From Proteus vulgaris (GTDB lineage Bacteria > Pseudomonadota > Gammaproteobacteria > Enterobacterales > Enterobacteriaceae), in assembly GCA_901472505.1 (NCBI GenBank), contig LR590468.1, positions 1,116,001 to 1,180,000 on the forward strand: 64,000 nt of DNA, in the 5' to 3' direction. The notes beneath the pieces are model-generated. The model saw nothing but the letters and a program-made list of their open reading frames with translations, was not told where the DNA came from and ran no database searches. Made by a program: the position numbers and the translations under genes. Of this stretch, positions 38,835 through 49,218 are shown in pieces; the first letter of the stretch is position 1; each line of letters begins with the position of its first letter.

Positions 38835-39176
38835 TTATTGGCATTTATAAACTTGCCCACTCATTTTGCTATCTAATGGTGCAAAGCTATCAACGAAACT
38901 GCCTGCGCCAGTACCAACGTTAAAAATAACGTTACCGCCCATTGCCGCTGCTTTATTACGTAAATCATTAGCAGCACCACGCAGTGATTGACTTTCAGTA
39001 CGGGAACCTGATAACCAGTTATTTTGAACACCTGTCACTGTTCCTAATAATTGGCACTCACTGCCTGGTTGCGTATCAGTGATTTGTACCTGTGAGCCCG
39101 CAGTGGTTAATGTGTTTGTTGCAGAACAGCCCGCTAATAACAACGCAGTAGCTCCCAATAACAATTTAATTCGCAT
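38835..39176 (-). CDS. yjeI: DUF4156 lipoprotein YjeI
   Basis: 113-residue lipoprotein with a lipobox (LLLAGCSA, lipidated C at about residue 17). The SECQLLGTVTG, NWLSGS, RGAANDLRNKAAAMGGNVIFNV and GQVYKC segments match E. coli YjeI. Function unknown; location periplasmic face of a membrane. Position next to epmB and groL is as in E. coli. Confidence 0.9.
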   Translation of the reverse strand: MRIKLLLGATALLLAGCSATNTLTTAGSQVQITDTQPGSECQLLGTVTGVQNNWLSGSRTESQSLRGAANDLRNKAAAMGGNVIFNVGTGAGSFVDSFAPLDSKMSGQVYKCQ

Positions 39177-39426
39177 GATCCCCTCATTTATTTGAGTGTC
39201 CGTTTAGTTACGACAACAATATACCTTGTCATCCCTCTGATGCGCAAAAATAAATCATTATTACTATCTCACATTAGCCAATAGCCTTAAGATATTATTT
39301 TCGCTTTACACTTATTTTAACGTACAAATTCGGCTTTGAGATAGACAAAGCAACAATGCATCTATTCTACACCGCTTTTAGGCTTTTAAAACAATCTGAC
39401 CTATTTTCAGCCTGCACAGTGCGAGA
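39177..39426. other. Intergenic region upstream of yjeI
   Basis: Contains the yjeI promoter. A plus-strand terminator at its right end (39427-39455) has no plus-strand gene in front of it, so a small RNA here is conceivable (see findings). Confidence 0.35.
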
Positions 39427-39455
39427 ATGAACACATTATTTGTTCATTTTTTTAA
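39427..39455 (+). terminator. Orphan plus-strand terminator
   Basis: Stem ATGAACA/TGTTCAT with a 7-nt loop followed by a run of seven T on the plus strand. The nearest plus-strand gene upstream (epmB) already has its own terminator and lies behind the oppositely oriented yjeI. Confidence 0.55.
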
Positions 39456-39655
39456 ATTGTCAGACAATCAATCCCCTCTGCCGAATAATATTGCCCCAAA
39501 AATAAACGTGGTGAAATAAAGAGAAATACAAAAACAAGTGAATAAAAAGCCACCTCAAAACACAAAATAGACCAACAGGCACCTACCACAACTGGGAGCA
39601 ACGACAAAGGGTTTTTTCTGACAGTGAGCGGGATAACCACACATAATGACAGCAA
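39452..39655 (-). CDS. Possible small hydrophobic protein (weak candidate)
   Basis: 67 codons from TTG, with two hydrophobic segments (LLPVVVGACWSILCF and VAFYSLVFVFLFI) that could be membrane helices. No Shine-Dalgarno sequence is evident, and the open frame continues a further eleven hydrophobic codons upstream without a start, so a lost 5' end or another homopolymer error is possible. I do not recognise a family. It lies between groL and yjeI. Confidence 0.2.
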   Translation of the reverse strand: MLSLCVVIPLTVRKNPLSLLPVVVGACWSILCFEVAFYSLVFVFLFISPRLFLGQYYSAEGIDCLTI

Positions 39656-39703
39656 AAGAAAGGCAATGACAACTACAACAACGATCTGTTATCTCATAAA
39701 ATG

Positions 39704-39736
39704 ACATAAAAAAACCGAGCCTAAGCTCGGTTTTTT
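39704..39736 (-). terminator. Terminator of groSL
   Basis: Stem AAAACCGAGC/GCTCGGTTTT with a CTAA loop and T tracts on both strands; 25 bp past the groL stop. Confidence 0.9.
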
Positions 39737-39760
39737 CGTGTAAAACAGTAAGCTGATGAA

Positions 39761-41434
<1,674 letters not shown>

Positions 41435-41459
41435 TTAAGAAGATCTTAAAAGAGAAAAA

Positions 41460-41753
41460 TTATTCTTCTACAATTGCTAAAATGTCGCTTTCAGACATGA
41501 TAAGCACGTCTTCGTTATCAATTTTTTCTGTTTTAACGCCATAACCGTCGTTAAAAATTACGATATCGCCAACTTTAACATCTAGTGGTTTAACGTCGCC
41601 GTTTTCCATAATACGGCCTTGCCCCACGGCTAAGATTTCGCCACGAGTAGATTTACCCGCTGCAGTGCCAGTGAGAACGATACCGCCTGCTGATTTAGCT
41701 TCGACTTCTTTACGTTTAACAATAACACGGTCATGTAATGGACGAATCTTCAT
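41460..41753 (-). CDS. groS: Co-chaperonin GroES
   Basis: 97-residue heptameric lid of GroEL. Starts [14 protein letters not shown], with the mobile-loop segment [15 protein letters not shown]. The start at 41753 is fixed by AGGAGC eight bases upstream; the frame is open 36 codons further upstream but that stretch is 5' leader and promoter. Confidence 0.99.
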   Translation of the reverse strand: MKIRPLHDRVIVKRKEVEAKSAGGIVLTGTAAGKSTRGEILAVGQGRIMENGDVKPLDVKVGDIVIFNDGYGVKTEKIDNEDVLIMSESDILAIVEE

Positions 41754-41835
41754 TAATAGTGCTCCTATAAAAAAGTCCATATCAGGATTAAGGTTGATAC
41801 CAGTGCCTAAGATGAACCAGTACCATGACGATACA

Positions 41836-41865
41836 GGTGGGGGCATCCGGTAAAACTTCAAGGGG
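41836..41865 (-). promoter_or_regulatory. Sigma-32 heat-shock promoter of groSL
   Basis: On the minus strand CCCCTTGAAG (-35) is followed after about 12 bp by GCCCCCACC (-10), matching the RpoH consensus CTTGAA/CCCCAT. Located about 85 bp upstream of groS. Confidence 0.88.
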
Positions 41866-41922
41866 AGAAGTGTGTTTTTTTTTCAAATTTTCCCCTTTTT
41901 AGTCGATTATGCTTTGGGCTAA

Positions 41923-42429
41923 TTATTTTTTGTCAGAAAAATGGTCATTATTCTGATCTTCGCCCTTATTATTCAATTGGTTACTTGGTGAATCTTCTTT
42001 GCGCTGATACTCACCTTCAAAAGTGGTGCCATTCTGATGTGAAGAAAATCCGCCTTGAGTATGGCCTGCTGAATAAACACGAATACGAGAAATCAATTTA
42101 GTCACTAGCAGTGCTTGCAATGGTGGCAGTAATAACAGTAATCCCAAGAAGTCAGTAAAGAAGCCTGGGATCAACAATAGAATACCTGCCAATATTAACG
42201 AAACACTTTTCACCATTTCAGCAGCAGGTACTTCTCCTACCGCTAATTTTTGTTGCATTGAAGCAATATTTTTTACGCCCTGATTTTTTACCAATGAGAC
42301 ACCAACACAAGAAGTCAGCACCACAAGGAAGAGTGTTGTCAGTACGCCAATAGAAGATGCCACATTGACGAAAATAACAGCTTCTATATAAATAAGAAGA
42401 CAGATAACAATTAATGGGAGCCAACGCAC
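41923..42429 (-). CDS. fxsA: FxsA family membrane protein
   Basis: 168-residue cytoplasmic membrane protein with about four helices (MRWLPLIVICLLIYIEAVIFV; GVLTTLFLVVLTSCVGVSL; ILAGILLLIPGFFTDFLGLLLL) and a hydrophilic C-terminal tail. Known in E. coli as a suppressor of F-exclusion of phage T7. Divergent from aspA, upstream of groSL, as in E. coli. Confidence 0.93.
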   Translation of the reverse strand: MRWLPLIVICLLIYIEAVIFVNVASSIGVLTTLFLVVLTSCVGVSLVKNQGVKNIASMQQKLAVGEVPAAEMVKSVSLILAGILLLIPGFFTDFLGLLLLLPPLQALLVTKLISRIRVYSAGHTQGGFSSHQNGTTFEGEYQRKEDSPSNQLNNKGEDQNNDHFSDKK

Positions 42430-42803
42430 GTGGTTCTCCTTTTTATAAAAAAAGATTCATATTATTAATAGAAAGGAGTGTGAACTACATCTAAGCTGAT
42501 GGTTTACGAACTCGCTTTTTCTTAGTTTATCTACATAATAATGGGGAGCCTAACACTCCTTTTCAAGGGGTATTAAAAAGAGAAGTAGAACTGTAAAATC
42601 CATGAGATAGATCACAAAAAGAAAATATTTAGACGTTATTTACGTATAAAGTGATCCAGCTTAAAGGTATTTGTTCACAACCCGAATATGATCATGTCAG
42701 TACCAAGCAAAACGGTAAGTTATATTACATTATTAACCGTTAACGATATATTTTATTAACAAGCGCATAACTAGACAGTTAAAATTTTAATAAGAAGGTT
42801 CTC
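42430..42803 (+). promoter_or_regulatory. fxsA/aspA divergent promoter region with a CRP-like site
   Basis: A 374-bp gap. At 42601-42616 CATGA-GATAGA-TCACA resembles a CRP site with one perfect half. E. coli aspA is activated by CRP and FNR; I see no convincing FNR palindrome. A further AT-rich stretch precedes aspA, with GAAGG as its ribosome site. Confidence 0.5.
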
Positions 42804-44228
42804 ATGTCAAATAAAACTCGTATCGAAGAAGACCTGTTAGGTAAAAGAGAAGTTCCTGCTGATGCTTACTACGGCGTCCATACTTTACGTGCAATTGAAA
42901 ACTTCTACATCAGTGATCGTACCATCAATGATGTTCCAGAATTCATCCGCGGTATGGTCATGGTGAAAAAAGCAGCAGCATTAGCAAACAAAGAACTTCA
43001 CACTATTCCTCGTGAAATCGCTGATACGATTATCAAAGCCTGTGACGTAGTATTAGAAACAGGTAAACACATGGATCAATTCCCAGTTGATGTATTCCAA
43101 GGCGGTGCAGGTACTTCATTAAATATGAATACCAATGAAGTTATCGCAAACATCGGTCTGGAATTAATGGGTCACCAAAAAGGTGAATACCAATACCTGA
43201 ACCCAAATGACCACGTCAATAAGAGCCAATCAACAAACGACGCTTATCCTTGTGGTTTCCGTGTAGCGGTTTATAACTCTGTAATCAAGTTAACTGAATC
43301 TATCGAACTGCTGAAAGCAGGTTTTGATAGAAAAGCGGTTGAGTTTAAAGATATCCTGAAAATGGGTCGTACTCAATTGCAAGATGCTGTACCAATGACT
43401 TTAGGTCAAGAATTCCACGCTTTCTCTGTATTAATGAAAGAAGAAATCAAAAACCTGAAACGTACTGCTGAGTTACTGTTAGAAATGAACTTAGGTGCAA
43501 CAGCTATCGGTACTGGTCTGAATACAGCGCCTGGTTACCAAAAACTGGCTGTTGAAAAATTAGCAGAAGTAACTGGTTTAGCCTGCGTTCCAGCAGAAGA
43601 CTTAATTGAAGCAACTTCTGACTGTGGTGCTTATGTAATGGTTCACGGCGCATTAAAACGTTTAGCTGTGAAAATGTCTAAAATCTGTAATGACTTACGT
43701 TTACTGTCCTCTGGTCCTCGTGCAGGTCTGAAAGAAATCAATCTTCCAGAACTACAAGCAGGTTCTTCAATCATGCCAGCTAAAGTAAACCCAGTCATTC
43801 CAGAAGTTGTTAACCAAGCTTGCTTTAAAGTTATCGGTAATGACACTTGTGTCACTATGGCTGCTGAAGCAGGTCAATTACAATTAAACGTAATGGAACC
43901 AGCAATCGGTCAAGCAATGTTCGAATCAATTTCTCTGTTAAGCAACGCTTGTCGTAACTTAGTAGAAAAATGTGTTGATGGCATCACTGCGAATAAAGAA
44001 ATCTGTGAACACTTCGTCTTCAGCTCAATCGGTATCGTTACTTATCTGAACCCATTCATTGGTCACCATAATGGCGACATCGTTGGTAAGATTTGTGCAG
44101 AAACTGGTAAGAGCGTACGTGAAGTTGTTCTAGAACGCGGTTTATTAACCGAAGAACAACTGGATGATATCTTCTCTATCGAGAACTTAAAAAACCCGGC
44201 TTACAAAGCAAAACGCTTCGATGATTAA
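42804..44228 (+). CDS. aspA: Aspartate ammonia-lyase AspA
   Basis: 474-residue lyase of the fumarase/aspartase superfamily converting aspartate to fumarate and ammonia, feeding anaerobic fumarate respiration. The signature [15 protein letters not shown] is intact; [10 protein letters not shown] and [10 protein letters not shown] are typical. Upstream of the C4-dicarboxylate carrier dcuA, with a hairpin in between, so both may be co-transcribed with attenuation. Confidence 0.98.
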   Translation: MSNKTRIEEDLLGKREVPADAYYGVHTLRAIENFYISDRTINDVPEFIRGMVMVKKAAALANKELHTIPREIADTIIKACDVVLETGKHMDQFPVDVFQGGAGTSLNMNTNEVIANIGLELMGHQKGEYQYLNPNDHVNKSQSTNDAYPCGFRVAVYNSVIKLTESIELLKAGFDRKAVEFKDILKMGRTQLQDAVPMTLGQEFHAFSVLMKEEIKNLKRTAELLLEMNLGATAIGTGLNTAPGYQKLAVEKLAEVTGLACVPAEDLIEATSDCGAYVMVHGALKRLAVKMSKICNDLRLLSSGPRAGLKEINLPELQAGSSIMPAKVNPVIPEVVNQACFKVIGNDTCVTMAAEAGQLQLNVMEPAIGQAMFESISLLSNACRNLVEKCVDGITANKEICEHFVFSSIGIVTYLNPFIGHHNGDIVGKICAETGKSVREVVLERGLLTEEQLDDIFSIENLKNPAYKAKRFDD

Positions 44229-44284
44229 TAATTATGTTTTATAACATGACACTGTTAAACATAAGAATGAGCTCTTAAAAATAC

Positions 44285-44316
44285 AAGGCACGGACTCTTT
44301 AAGAGACGTGCCTTTT
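44285..44316 (+). terminator. Terminator between aspA and dcuA
   Basis: Stem AAGGCACG/CGTGCCTT with an inner CTCTT/AAGAG pairing, followed by TTTTT; 56 bp past aspA. Confidence 0.82.
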
Positions 44317-44386
44317 TACTTGATTGTAAAAACAAAAATTTAACTTATCTTTCTCATTTTTTTAATTATCTCAAGGAGTAAACGCT

Positions 44387-45712
44387 ATGCTAGCCGTAGA
44401 ATTGATTATCGTTCTGCTGGCCATTTTCCTCGGTGCGAGACTTGGGGGAATTGGTATCGGGTTTGCCGGTGGTTTAGGGGTTTTAGTTTTAGCTGCTATC
44501 GGTGTTAAACCTGGTTCAATCCCTTTTGATGTTATCTCCATCATTATGGCTGTTATTGCCGCAATCTCTGCGATGCAGGTTGCTGGTGGTTTGGATTACC
44601 TTGTTGGCCAAACTGAAAAACTGTTAAGACGTAATCCAAAATACATCACAATTCTTGCGCCAATTGTGACTTATTTCTTAACACTATTTGCAGGTACAGG
44701 GAATATCTCTTTAGCAACACTGCCCGTTATCGCAGAAGTTGCAAAAGAACAAGGCATCAAACCTTGCCGCCCTTTATCAACAGGTGTTGTTGCCGCTCAA
44801 ATCGGTATTACTGCATCTCCAATCTCTGCTGCGGTTGTTTACATGGCATCTGTCATGGAAAACCCTGCAATGGTCGGTGAAGGTAATACAGTAAGCTACA
44901 TCACTCTGCTGTCTATCTTATTACCAGCAACGTTCCTTGCTATCATTCTGATGTCCTTCATCATCTCTTGGGTATTTAACTCAAAACTGTCAGATGATGC
45001 GGTCTATCGTGAACGTTTAGAACAAGGTCTGGTTGAGTTACGTGGTAGCCAAGAACGTAGAGAAACATTACCTGGTGCTAAATCATCTGTAATGCTGTTC
45101 TTATTGGGTGTTATCGGTGTTGTAACTTATGCTGTTATCAACAGCCCAAGTTTAGGTATCGTGAAAGAGCCGTTAATGAATACCACTAACGCCATTCTTA
45201 TCATCATGCTGAGTGTTGCAACCCTTATCACTATCTTCTGTAAAGTGAAAACGGATACTATCCTCAACTCAAGTACTTTTAAAGCAGGTATGAGTGCATG
45301 TATCTGTATTCTGGGTGTTGCATGGTTAGGTGATACTTTCGTTTCAAGTAACATTGATTGGATCAAACTGACTGCGGGTGATTTAATCACTGGCCATCCT
45401 TGGTTATTAGCCGTTATCTTCTTCTTCTGTTCTGCACTGTTATATTCACAAGCAGCAACAGCAAAAGCATTGATGCCAATGGCTTTAGCTCTAGGTGTAT
45501 CTCCATTAACTGCAATTGCCTCTTTCTCTGCGGTTTCTGGTCTGTTCATTCTGCCAACTTACCCAACACTAGTTGCGGCAGTTCAAATGGATGACACAGG
45601 TACAACTCGTATTGGTAAATTAGTCTTCAACCACCCATTCTTTATCCCAGGTACAATTGGGGTGGTATTAGCGGTCGGATTTGGTTTCCTCTTCGGCGGT
45701 ATGATCCTGTAG
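44387..45712 (+). CDS. dcuA: Anaerobic C4-dicarboxylate carrier DcuA
   Basis: 441-residue inner-membrane Dcu-family antiporter/uptake carrier for aspartate, fumarate, malate and succinate. N-terminal MLAVELIIVLLAIFLGARLGG and TGNISLATLPVIAEVAKEQGI are DcuA/B signatures, with about 10-12 helices. Preceded by CAAGGAG. Works with aspA: aspartate in, fumarate formed, succinate out. Confidence 0.96.
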   Translation: MLAVELIIVLLAIFLGARLGGIGIGFAGGLGVLVLAAIGVKPGSIPFDVISIIMAVIAAISAMQVAGGLDYLVGQTEKLLRRNPKYITILAPIVTYFLTLFAGTGNISLATLPVIAEVAKEQGIKPCRPLSTGVVAAQIGITASPISAAVVYMASVMENPAMVGEGNTVSYITLLSILLPATFLAIILMSFIISWVFNSKLSDDAVYRERLEQGLVELRGSQERRETLPGAKSSVMLFLLGVIGVVTYAVINSPSLGIVKEPLMNTTNAILIIMLSVATLITIFCKVKTDTILNSSTFKAGMSACICILGVAWLGDTFVSSNIDWIKLTAGDLITGHPWLLAVIFFFCSALLYSQAATAKALMPMALALGVSPLTAIASFSAVSGLFILPTYPTLVAAVQMDDTGTTRIGKLVFNHPFFIPGTIGVVLAVGFGFLFGGMIL

Positions 45713-45742
45713 TTTGAAGTAAAAAACGAAAACATTGCAAAA

Positions 45743-45807
45743 AAGCGCCTAGCGCTTACAAGAAATAAAAAAACAGAAAATACCCCGTCGCAAGATGGGG
45801 TATTTTC
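45743..45807 (+). terminator. Terminator of dcuA
   Basis: Two consecutive hairpins: AAGCGC/GCGCTT (45743-45757) and a strong one, GAAAATACCCCGTC/GATGGGGTATTTTC (45776-45807). Confidence 0.85.
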
Positions 45808-45896
45808 ATTTTACCCTGCCGCCTCTTGCTTTCATTTTTAGTTAAAGTCTGCTAATTATGATGTTTTTCGCGACAACGTGATTTAAGGAGATTTCA

Positions 45897-46469
45897 GTGC
45901 AACGTGAAGCGTTATTAGACCACGTACTTATCCAGCTGGAGCAATATGGCTTAGCGGCGACTTTACCGGAGCTTCTTCAAGATTCCGGTATCAATAAATC
46001 TCAACTTCACCCATTTTGGCCTGATAGAGATGCCTTAATTTTTGATTGTCTTCGCCATCACGGGCAACAAATTGATATTTGGCAACGCCAAGTGATGTTA
46101 GATGAAAAACTGACTATCGAACAAAAGTTACTTGCTCGTTATGATCAGCTCGCCATGCGTTTAGAGAAAAACCGTTTTCCTGGTTGTTTATTCGTTGCTG
46201 CTTGTAGCGCATACCCTGATGAACACTCTCAAATCCATCAATTAAGCCAACGTCAAAAACAAAGCTCATTTGATTACTCTAAAACGCTACTACGCGAGCT
46301 TGATATCGAAGACAGCGAGTTAGTTGCTAAACAGATGGAACTCATCTTAGAAGGCTGTTTAAGCCGTTTAATGGTGAATCATCATGCTGATGATATTATT
46401 ACAGCAAAATTATTGGCAGAAGACATTCTTAAGATTGCTCAATGCCGTAAAAATGGCGCATTAAGTTAG
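45897..46469 (+). CDS. yjdC: TetR-family regulator YjdC
   Basis: 190-residue TetR-like regulator matching E. coli YjdC (FWPDRDALIFDCLRHHGQQIDIWQRQ, RFPGCLFVAACSAYPD, KQMELILEGCLSRLMVN). N-terminal helix-turn-helix, C-terminal ligand domain. GTG start at 45897 is set by TAAGGAG six bases upstream. In E. coli it follows dsbD in a dcuA-cutA-dsbD-yjdC order; cutA and dsbD are not present here. Confidence 0.9.
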   Translation: MQREALLDHVLIQLEQYGLAATLPELLQDSGINKSQLHPFWPDRDALIFDCLRHHGQQIDIWQRQVMLDEKLTIEQKLLARYDQLAMRLEKNRFPGCLFVAACSAYPDEHSQIHQLSQRQKQSSFDYSKTLLRELDIEDSELVAKQMELILEGCLSRLMVNHHADDIITAKLLAEDILKIAQCRKNGALS

Positions 46470-46764
46470 TTTTGAGTACTAGGAAACGAGAAAAAGGATC
46501 CATTTTTTCGTTTGTACTCAATTTCTCTCTACTGAATAACAAAAAACAAATTTAATCATCAAAAAAGAGAAAGTTTTCTCTTCGACATGCAAAAAAGTGA
46601 ATATCTTTACTGATTGTTATTTAAGCATTTTTTACTAAAAAATTGCTTATGATGAAAATTTAAACTCGAATAGAATAAAAAGAAAGCAAACGAACTTATT
46701 TTTGCATTTTTTATTAAAAAGACGTTGACGCATCACGCTGAATACGGTTTAATGCGCCTCGTTA
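46470..46764. other. Promoter region of tRNA-Phe
   Basis: AT-rich spacer; it must carry the tRNA promoter just before 46765. No other feature seen. Confidence 0.4.
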
Positions 46765-46840
46765 GCCCGAATAGCTCAGTCGGTAGAGCAGGGGATTGAA
46801 AATCCCCGTGTCCTTGGTTCGATTCCGAGTTCGGGCACCA
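46765..46840 (+). tRNA. pheU: tRNA-Phe (GAA)
   Basis: 76-nt cloverleaf. Acceptor GCCCGAA/TTCGGGC plus A and encoded CCA; D-arm AGCTCAGTCGGTAGAGC; anticodon stem GGGGA/TCCCC around TTGAAAA with anticodon GAA; T-arm GGTTCGATTCC. Position after yjdC matches the pheU locus of E. coli. Confidence 0.98.
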
Positions 46841-46846
46841 TCTTTA

Positions 46847-46874
46847 GAAAAACCAGCCTTAGGGCTGGTTTTTT
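46847..46874 (+). terminator. Terminator of tRNA-Phe
   Basis: Stem AAAACCAGCC/GGCTGGTT with a TTAG loop followed by TTTTTT. Confidence 0.9.
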
Positions 46875-47894
46875 GCTTTCTAGCCTTTTAAAAAATCTTT
46901 CTCTCAATATCCTAGCTATTTCTTTTCTTATATGTTTAACAACACTGATGTGATCTCACATCAATTCAAAATAGAGTTGTATTCATAGTATTTCAATTAA
47001 TTTGAAGCACTGAAAAAATATCCAGAAGATTATCAGAAAAAAGCAGATACAAAAAATTTTTGCTCATATATTGAAATCTATAGTAAACATCACAAATGCT
47101 CCACGAACTCCAGAGTTTAGATTAGGTAACACCTAGGTGAAGAAAATAAAAATTGATCACGAATTAAATTAGTAAATGGAAGATATCGTTTATTTTTTAG
47201 ATTCAGTTTTAAGAAAAAGATCATTATTCTAGTATGGATAAATGATAATGGTTTATACATCAAGCAACCTATTTCAGAGCCACGATATTGACTTGTTCAC
47301 AACAAATAAAAATTATTATCGTGAACATCATTAAGATTAAATATCTTTACTATTAATACATCATGATATCAAAGGAAGATTTGTTGTAATATATAATATG
47401 AATATTATTAATACTTAAGTTTATAAAAATTTAATATAATCATTAACGCTATTATTAACAATAAATAACAACATTATTTAACAAGCGATTATACTCCGTA
47501 CATAAAATCCATATTAACCTACACTCTGAAAAGAATGAAATAAATAAGATATTAATAAGAATCACTCTTAATTTATTTATGAGATCTCACTCTAAAGATA
47601 AGAAATTAACTTAGGATTAATATCATAGAAGTGGTAGCATCAAAAATGCTATGAATTAAATATATAATTTAAATGACTTTAGTTTAAATAAATTAAAAAC
47701 TTTTAAATATATTATCTTCAATTTATTAACAAAGAAAAGAATAAGTATCTTCGCTAATAATTATTTAAATTTACTATTCTAATTTTAAGATTAAAGTTAT
47801 AAAAATATTATTCTAATTCAGTCTAGTTTATGTCGTTTTTATACTAGATTGATAGCAACACAACAAAAAAACTTTCAATAAAAGTGGGCGTACT
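46875..47894. other. 1-kb AT-rich gene desert next to tRNA-Phe
   Basis: No credible frame, RNA gene or transposase remnant on either strand; rich in A/T runs. It separates the groE-aspA-yjdC-tRNA block from the AraC regulator and the fix-type operon. The regulator's promoter must lie at the right end. No copy of the tRNA 3' end was noticed that would mark an integrated element. Confidence 0.5.
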
Positions 47895-48860
47895 ATGAAA
47901 AGCATGTTTACGACTCGGGAGCTCCCTGACGTAGATCGGTTTTCCGTATTCAGGGATACAATAAAAGACCGCTTTTTATCGTCTTATGAATGCAATGAAG
48001 TCGAATTGCCCCCTCATTCTCGATTTTATGCCAACATTGTCGAGCAAAAGGTGACAAATATTCGCTTTATTCAGCTAGAGTCTAATGGTCACTGGGCGAG
48101 TAGTCGTCCTTTAGCTAATAAACTTAGCTTAGAAGAGCATTTCCAAATTGAGATACAACGTTCAGGAACTAGTCATCTTACCCAAGATGGGAGAACGGCA
48201 TTTCTACGGCAAGGTGACTTTTGTATTTTTGATATGGCAAGACCTGTATCATGGTCTTTTGATAACGACTATTCGTTATTTAAGATCCTGATCCCAAGAG
48301 AAAAATTAGCATCACGTTTAGGCAACACGCAAAATCTGACTGCAAGGGCAATACGTGGTAATAGTATCACTGGTTCATTGGTATATAGCTTTGTGATGCG
48401 CTATATCCCTTTTTTGGATTCGATGCCACCACAACACGCTCAACAACTTGCCGATATTTTATTGAATTTAATTACCTCTGCATTTAGCGAATTCAGTATT
48501 GCGACACCACCTCAAAGCTTAGGAAGATCAACGCTGTTTTATTTTGCTCAACACTATCTTGAACAACATCTTTCCGATCCAGATTTAAGTGTTAATGAAT
48601 GTGCTAGTGCCTGTGGGATCTCAGTGCGCTATTTACAGATGCTTTTTAAAGAACAAAATATGTCTGTACATCGTTGGATCTACCAAAAACGTCTTGAGAA
48701 TTATAAAACGGCATTAGTTAACCCGCTTTTAGCAGAGAAAAATATTACACAACTAGCTTATGAATGTGGATTTAGTGATATTTCTAATTTAAGCCGAAAA
48801 TTTAAATCTGAATTTTTTATGACTCCATCTGAGTATCGAAAAATACATTCTTTAAGATAA
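47895..48860 (+). CDS. AraC-family transcriptional regulator
   Basis: 321 residues. N-terminal part (about 1-200) resembles the AraC-binding-like domain of FeaR/NphR-type regulators (FQIEIQRSGTSHLTQDGRTAFLRQGDFCIFD). The C-terminal AraC/XylS helix-turn-helix pair spans about 215-318 (LSVNECASACGISVRYLQMLF; ITQLAYECGFSDISNLSRKFK). It converges with the 2-hydroxy-acid operon, and this position makes it the best local candidate to regulate it. FeaR-type relatives sense aromatic compounds, which is suggestive only. Confidence 0.82.
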   Translation: MKSMFTTRELPDVDRFSVFRDTIKDRFLSSYECNEVELPPHSRFYANIVEQKVTNIRFIQLESNGHWASSRPLANKLSLEEHFQIEIQRSGTSHLTQDGRTAFLRQGDFCIFDMARPVSWSFDNDYSLFKILIPREKLASRLGNTQNLTARAIRGNSITGSLVYSFVMRYIPFLDSMPPQHAQQLADILLNLITSAFSEFSIATPPQSLGRSTLFYFAQHYLEQHLSDPDLSVNECASACGISVRYLQMLFKEQNMSVHRWIYQKRLENYKTALVNPLLAEKNITQLAYECGFSDISNLSRKFKSEFFMTPSEYRKIHSLR

Positions 48861-48871
48861 ATAAATGAATT

Positions 48872-48920
48872 ATCTCCCTCTCTAGTTTAGATTTTTGGAG
48901 GTTATTCTAGAGGGGGAGAT
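48872..48920. terminator. Hairpin between convergent araC-type and fixX genes
   Basis: A 14-bp stem (ATCTCCCTCTCTAG/CTAGAGGGGGAGAT, one mismatch) with a 21-nt loop and no T tract. Likely ends both converging transcripts, possibly by processing. Confidence 0.6.
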
Positions 48921-48933
48921 AAAGGTGATTACA

Positions 48934-49218
48934 TTAGCCGTAACGAAATTCAATACCTAATGTGCCACAGGGATATTCCCATTTCTTTAAAATCGTCTCG
49001 CCACATAACACACGGCAAGTGCCACACTCTAAACACCCAGCATAATCAAAAAGATATTGCCCTTTATCATCTTTTTTATATAAGCCAGCGGGGCACGCTT
49101 TCATTAAGATTTCAAATTGTGCGGGATCGATATCATCTTTTAAGACAATATGTGGATTTTCTTCATCTACATTAAATTTATTAACGCCTAATTTAACATC
49201 TACGTTTACTTGACTCAT
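48934..49218 (-). CDS. fixX: FixX-like ferredoxin, copy 1
   Basis: 94-residue ferredoxin-like protein. KACPAGLYKK and CLECGTCRVLC supply cluster cysteines, and it ends GIEFRYG. Overlaps fixC by 4 bp (ATGA). Partners FixC in passing electrons between the FixAB electron-transfer flavoprotein and the quinone pool. Paralogous to the FixX at 63038-63325 but divergent (extra Cys in VLCGETILKKWEYPCGT). Confidence 0.92.
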   Translation of the reverse strand: MSQVNVDVKLGVNKFNVDEENPHIVLKDDIDPAQFEILMKACPAGLYKKDDKGQYLFDYAGCLECGTCRVLCGETILKKWEYPCGTLGIEFRYG

